NCBI GenBank assembly: GCA_044866775.1 | Contig: JBIOUG010000192.1 | Span: 16,550-80,549 of the forward strand | Length of the DNA: 64,000 nt | Reading direction: 5' to 3' | From: DASUNQ01 sp044866775 | GTDB taxonomy: Bacteria; Acidobacteriota; Thermoanaerobaculia; Multivoradales; UBA5704 | Shown here: positions 62,039 to 64,000 of the stretch, piece after piece | Layout of the letters: each line of letters begins with the position of its first letter | Position numbering within the stretch: position 1 is the first letter of the stretch | Notes under the pieces: model-generated | What the model was told of the DNA's origin: nothing | What the model saw: the letters and a program-made list of their open reading frames with translations, nothing else | The model's database searches: none | Translations under genes and position numbers: made by a program

Positions 62039-63919
62039 ATGCCTTCCTCCGTCGCCGCCGGTACGCGCCGGCCGCACCTGCTGCTGGTGATCCTTGCTGT
62101 AGCGCTGGCGGTGCGTCTCGCGCACTGGTGGGCGGTGCGGGAGGCGCCGTTCGTCGCCTTGCTGGCCGTCGACGCACAGGAGTACGACCGCTGGGCGCAG
62201 CGGATCGCGGCCGGTGACTGGCTCGGCGAGGAGACCTTCTTCCAGGCGCCGCTCTATCCGTACCTGCTGGGCGGCTTGTACCGGCTCGTCGGGCGCAGCC
62301 TGGACGCCGTCTATCTCTTTCAGATCCTGCTCGCCGCCGCCGGCTGCTGGGCGCTCTACCGCGCGGGACGGGCGATGGCGGGGGAGGCTGTGGGGCTCGG
62401 CGCCGCCGGGCTGGCCGCGCTCTACGGGCCGTTCGTGTTCTACGACGTTCAGGTAGGGAAGGAGTCGCTCGCCGTCAGCGCGGTCTGCTTCCTCTTGTGG
62501 ATGCTCGCCGCGGCGCGCTTGCCGCGGCCGAGCGACTCGCCGGCGGGCTCGTCGCCGCTTCGGCAAGCGGCGCGGGGTGATGGCGGCCGCCTCGCTCTCT
62601 GGCTCGCTGCGGGCGCGCTCCTCGGCGTCGTGGCGTTGCTGCGCGAAAACGCGCTGCTCGTCCTCCCCTTCCTGCTGCCGCTCGCCTGGAGACGTGAGGA
62701 CCGGATCGCCGGTTTCGTGCGCCGCGGCGGCACGCTGCTCCTCGGGCTCGCCGCGATTCTCGCGCCGATCGCAATCCGTAACGCGATCGTGGGTGGCTCT
62801 CCCCTCCCCACCACGTCGCAAGGCGGCGTGAACCTCTACATCGGCAACAACCCCGCGGCCGACGGCGCCTACCGCCCGCTCGTCCCCGGCCGCCAGGAGC
62901 CCGCCCTCGAGCGGCGCGCGCCGGAGCTCCTCGCCGAGCGGGCTCTGGGCCGCGTGCTCACGCCGGCCGAGGTCTCGGGCTACTGGGCGCGCCGCGCTCT
63001 CGTCTGGGCCGCGGCCGAGCCGGCCGCGGCGCTCCGCCTCCAGTTCCGCAAGCTGGCGATGTTCTGGAGCTGGTACGAGTGGCCGGACGCCGTCGATTAC
63101 TACTATCTGCGCCGGCTCTCGCCGCCCCTCCGCCTCGCCTTCGTCGAGCTCGGCGGGGTGACGCTCCTCGCCGCGGCCGGGCTCTGGTGGGTGCGGCGCC
63201 GGCCGGCGGCGATGGCGCCCGCCCTGCTCTGGATCGCCGGTTGGACTGCCGCGACCGTCGTCTTCTTCCTCTTCTCGCGCTACCGGCTGCCCGTCGTCCC
63301 GGCGCTCTTGCTCCTGGCCGCACACCCGCTCGCCGCGGCCGCCGAGCACTGGCGCGCCCACCGGCGTGGCGCGGCGGCGGCTCTCGCCACCTTGTGTCTC
63401 GCCGCCTTGGTCGCGCCCCACGCGGCCGGCCACGCGCCGCGCCTGGACCTCGTGCACTACAACCTGGCGCGCCTAGAAGAGCAGCGCGGCCGCCTCGACG
63501 CCGCCGCGGCGCACGATCGCGCCGCGCTCGCCCTCGATCCGGAGGCCTTCCTCCCGCACCTCACCCTCGGCCGCCATGCCGCGCGCCGCGGCCACTGGTC
63601 CGAAGCCCTCCGCCTCTTCACCCGCGCCGCCCAGCTCGAGCCGCGCTCGCCGGAGGCATGGAGCAACCTCGGCGGCGTCTACCTGGCAACCGGAGACCCG
63701 CGGCGCGCCCGCCGCTGCCTCGAACAGGCGCTGGCCCTCGACCCCGAGAGCCTGCCGGCCCTCCACAACCTCGCTCTCCTCGCCCTGCGCGAAGGAGACC
63801 TGCCGCGCGCCCGCGCCCTCAATCGCCGCGCGCTCGCAATCGCCCCCGACCACCCCGCAGCCCGCCGCCTCGCAGCCCATCTCGCCGCGACCGTCGATAT
63901 CCGGGGTCATCGCGAATAG
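62039..63919 (+). CDS. GT-C membrane glycosyltransferase with C-terminal TPR repeats
   Basis: 626 residues from ATG 62039. Residues 1-440 hold about ten membrane segments with the first-loop motif AVDAQEYDRWAQRIAAGDWL, then FQAPLYPYLLGGLY, as in ArnT/PMT-like GT-C enzymes using polyprenyl-linked sugars. NLYIGNNPAADGAY is a conserved outer loop. Residues about 475-615 form four TPR units (HYNLARLEEQRGRLDAAAAH, AWSNLGGVYLATGDPRRARR, ALHNLALLALREGDLPRARA). Fusion of GT-C and TPR is known from O-glycosylation proteins. 81 bases without a gene follow to the window end. Confidence 0.85.
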   Translation: MPSSVAAGTRRPHLLLVILAVALAVRLAHWWAVREAPFVALLAVDAQEYDRWAQRIAAGDWLGEETFFQAPLYPYLLGGLYRLVGRSLDAVYLFQILLAAAGCWALYRAGRAMAGEAVGLGAAGLAALYGPFVFYDVQVGKESLAVSAVCFLLWMLAAARLPRPSDSPAGSSPLRQAARGDGGRLALWLAAGALLGVVALLRENALLVLPFLLPLAWRREDRIAGFVRRGGTLLLGLAAILAPIAIRNAIVGGSPLPTTSQGGVNLYIGNNPAADGAYRPLVPGRQEPALERRAPELLAERALGRVLTPAEVSGYWARRALVWAAAEPAAALRLQFRKLAMFWSWYEWPDAVDYYYLRRLSPPLRLAFVELGGVTLLAAAGLWWVRRRPAAMAPALLWIAGWTAATVVFFLFSRYRLPVVPALLLLAAHPLAAAAEHWRAHRRGAAAALATLCLAALVAPHAAGHAPRLDLVHYNLARLEEQRGRLDAAAAHDRAALALDPEAFLPHLTLGRHAARRGHWSEALRLFTRAAQLEPRSPEAWSNLGGVYLATGDPRRARRCLEQALALDPESLPALHNLALLALREGDLPRARALNRRALAIAPDHPAARRLAAHLAATVDIRGHRE

Positions 63920-64000
63920 CCGCCGCTCCAGCGACCCGACGTCACCGTAACTCTTCGAACCGTGCAGCCGCGTGGGGTGCCGGTCCGCAGGGAGCGACCG

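Overview
This window comes from a very GC-rich, didermic (Gram-negative type) bacterial chromosome. The outer membrane is implied by an OmpA-family protein with a beta-barrel, a second barrel-like protein, a lipoprotein, a TonB-type C-terminus and a type IV pilus system. The gene mix (DUF4388 protein, TPR-CHAT protein, NtrC-type regulator, PilY1, DUF362, DegT aminotransferase, RHS debris, many TPR proteins) fits Acidobacteriota (Thermoanaerobaculia-like) or a similar deep lineage. That placement is inference, because no rRNA or tRNA gene was found.

Layout. 1-4.2 kb: a partial unknown gene, an exported amidohydrolase and a radical SAM/SPASM protein. 4.3-7.4 kb: gatB-ftsE-ftsX, tightly packed. 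7.5-10.2 kb: two leftward envelope proteins. 10.3-14.4 kb: a 21-bp heptad tandem repeat, a 1119-residue TPR-CHAT protease-like protein and a small partner candidate. 14.5-19.4 kb: a secreted protein, a lipoprotein and the leftward run yebC-ruvC-DUF4388. 19.5-25.8 kb: a pseudo-receiver/kinase/TonB fusion, a small coiled-coil protein, accD, an antitoxin-like ORF and folC. 25.8-27.6 kb: an A+T-richer island with a TIR-like/HAD fusion. 27.8-35 kb: glyA, a basic tail protein, an acyl-CoA carboxylase beta subunit, a TldD/PmbA-like pair and ychF. 35-38.3 kb: a TPR protein, an unknown protein, a stand-alone SelA N-domain and an NtrC-type regulator. 38.4-48.5 kb: a leftward type IV pilus cluster (pilD, sensor kinase, pilV/W/X-like, pilY1, FxLYD protein). 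48.5-54 kb: a 22-bp repeat array, RHS debris and two parallel prepilin + M20 peptidase modules. 54-64 kb: two GT-C membrane proteins, an ASST-like protein, a DegT aminotransferase/DUF362/LPG-synthase-like operon, a zinc-ribbon protein and a VapBC pair.

How the parts fit. Three matches to the sigma-54 -24/-12 consensus, one of them perfect, lie directly upstream of the three pilin transcription units. The window also encodes an NtrC-type activator with GAFTGA and a membrane sensor kinase, so a PilS/PilR-like sigma-54 circuit can be read from the sequence itself. Three families of dispersed hairpin repeats mark gene ends and intergenic gaps.

The best candidates for undescribed biology are the TIR-like/HAD fusion (25786-27558), the TPR-CHAT protein with its small neighbour (10598-14426), the heptad repeat that also carries Shine-Dalgarno-like sequence (10282-10554) and the kinase-TonB fusion (19535-23032).
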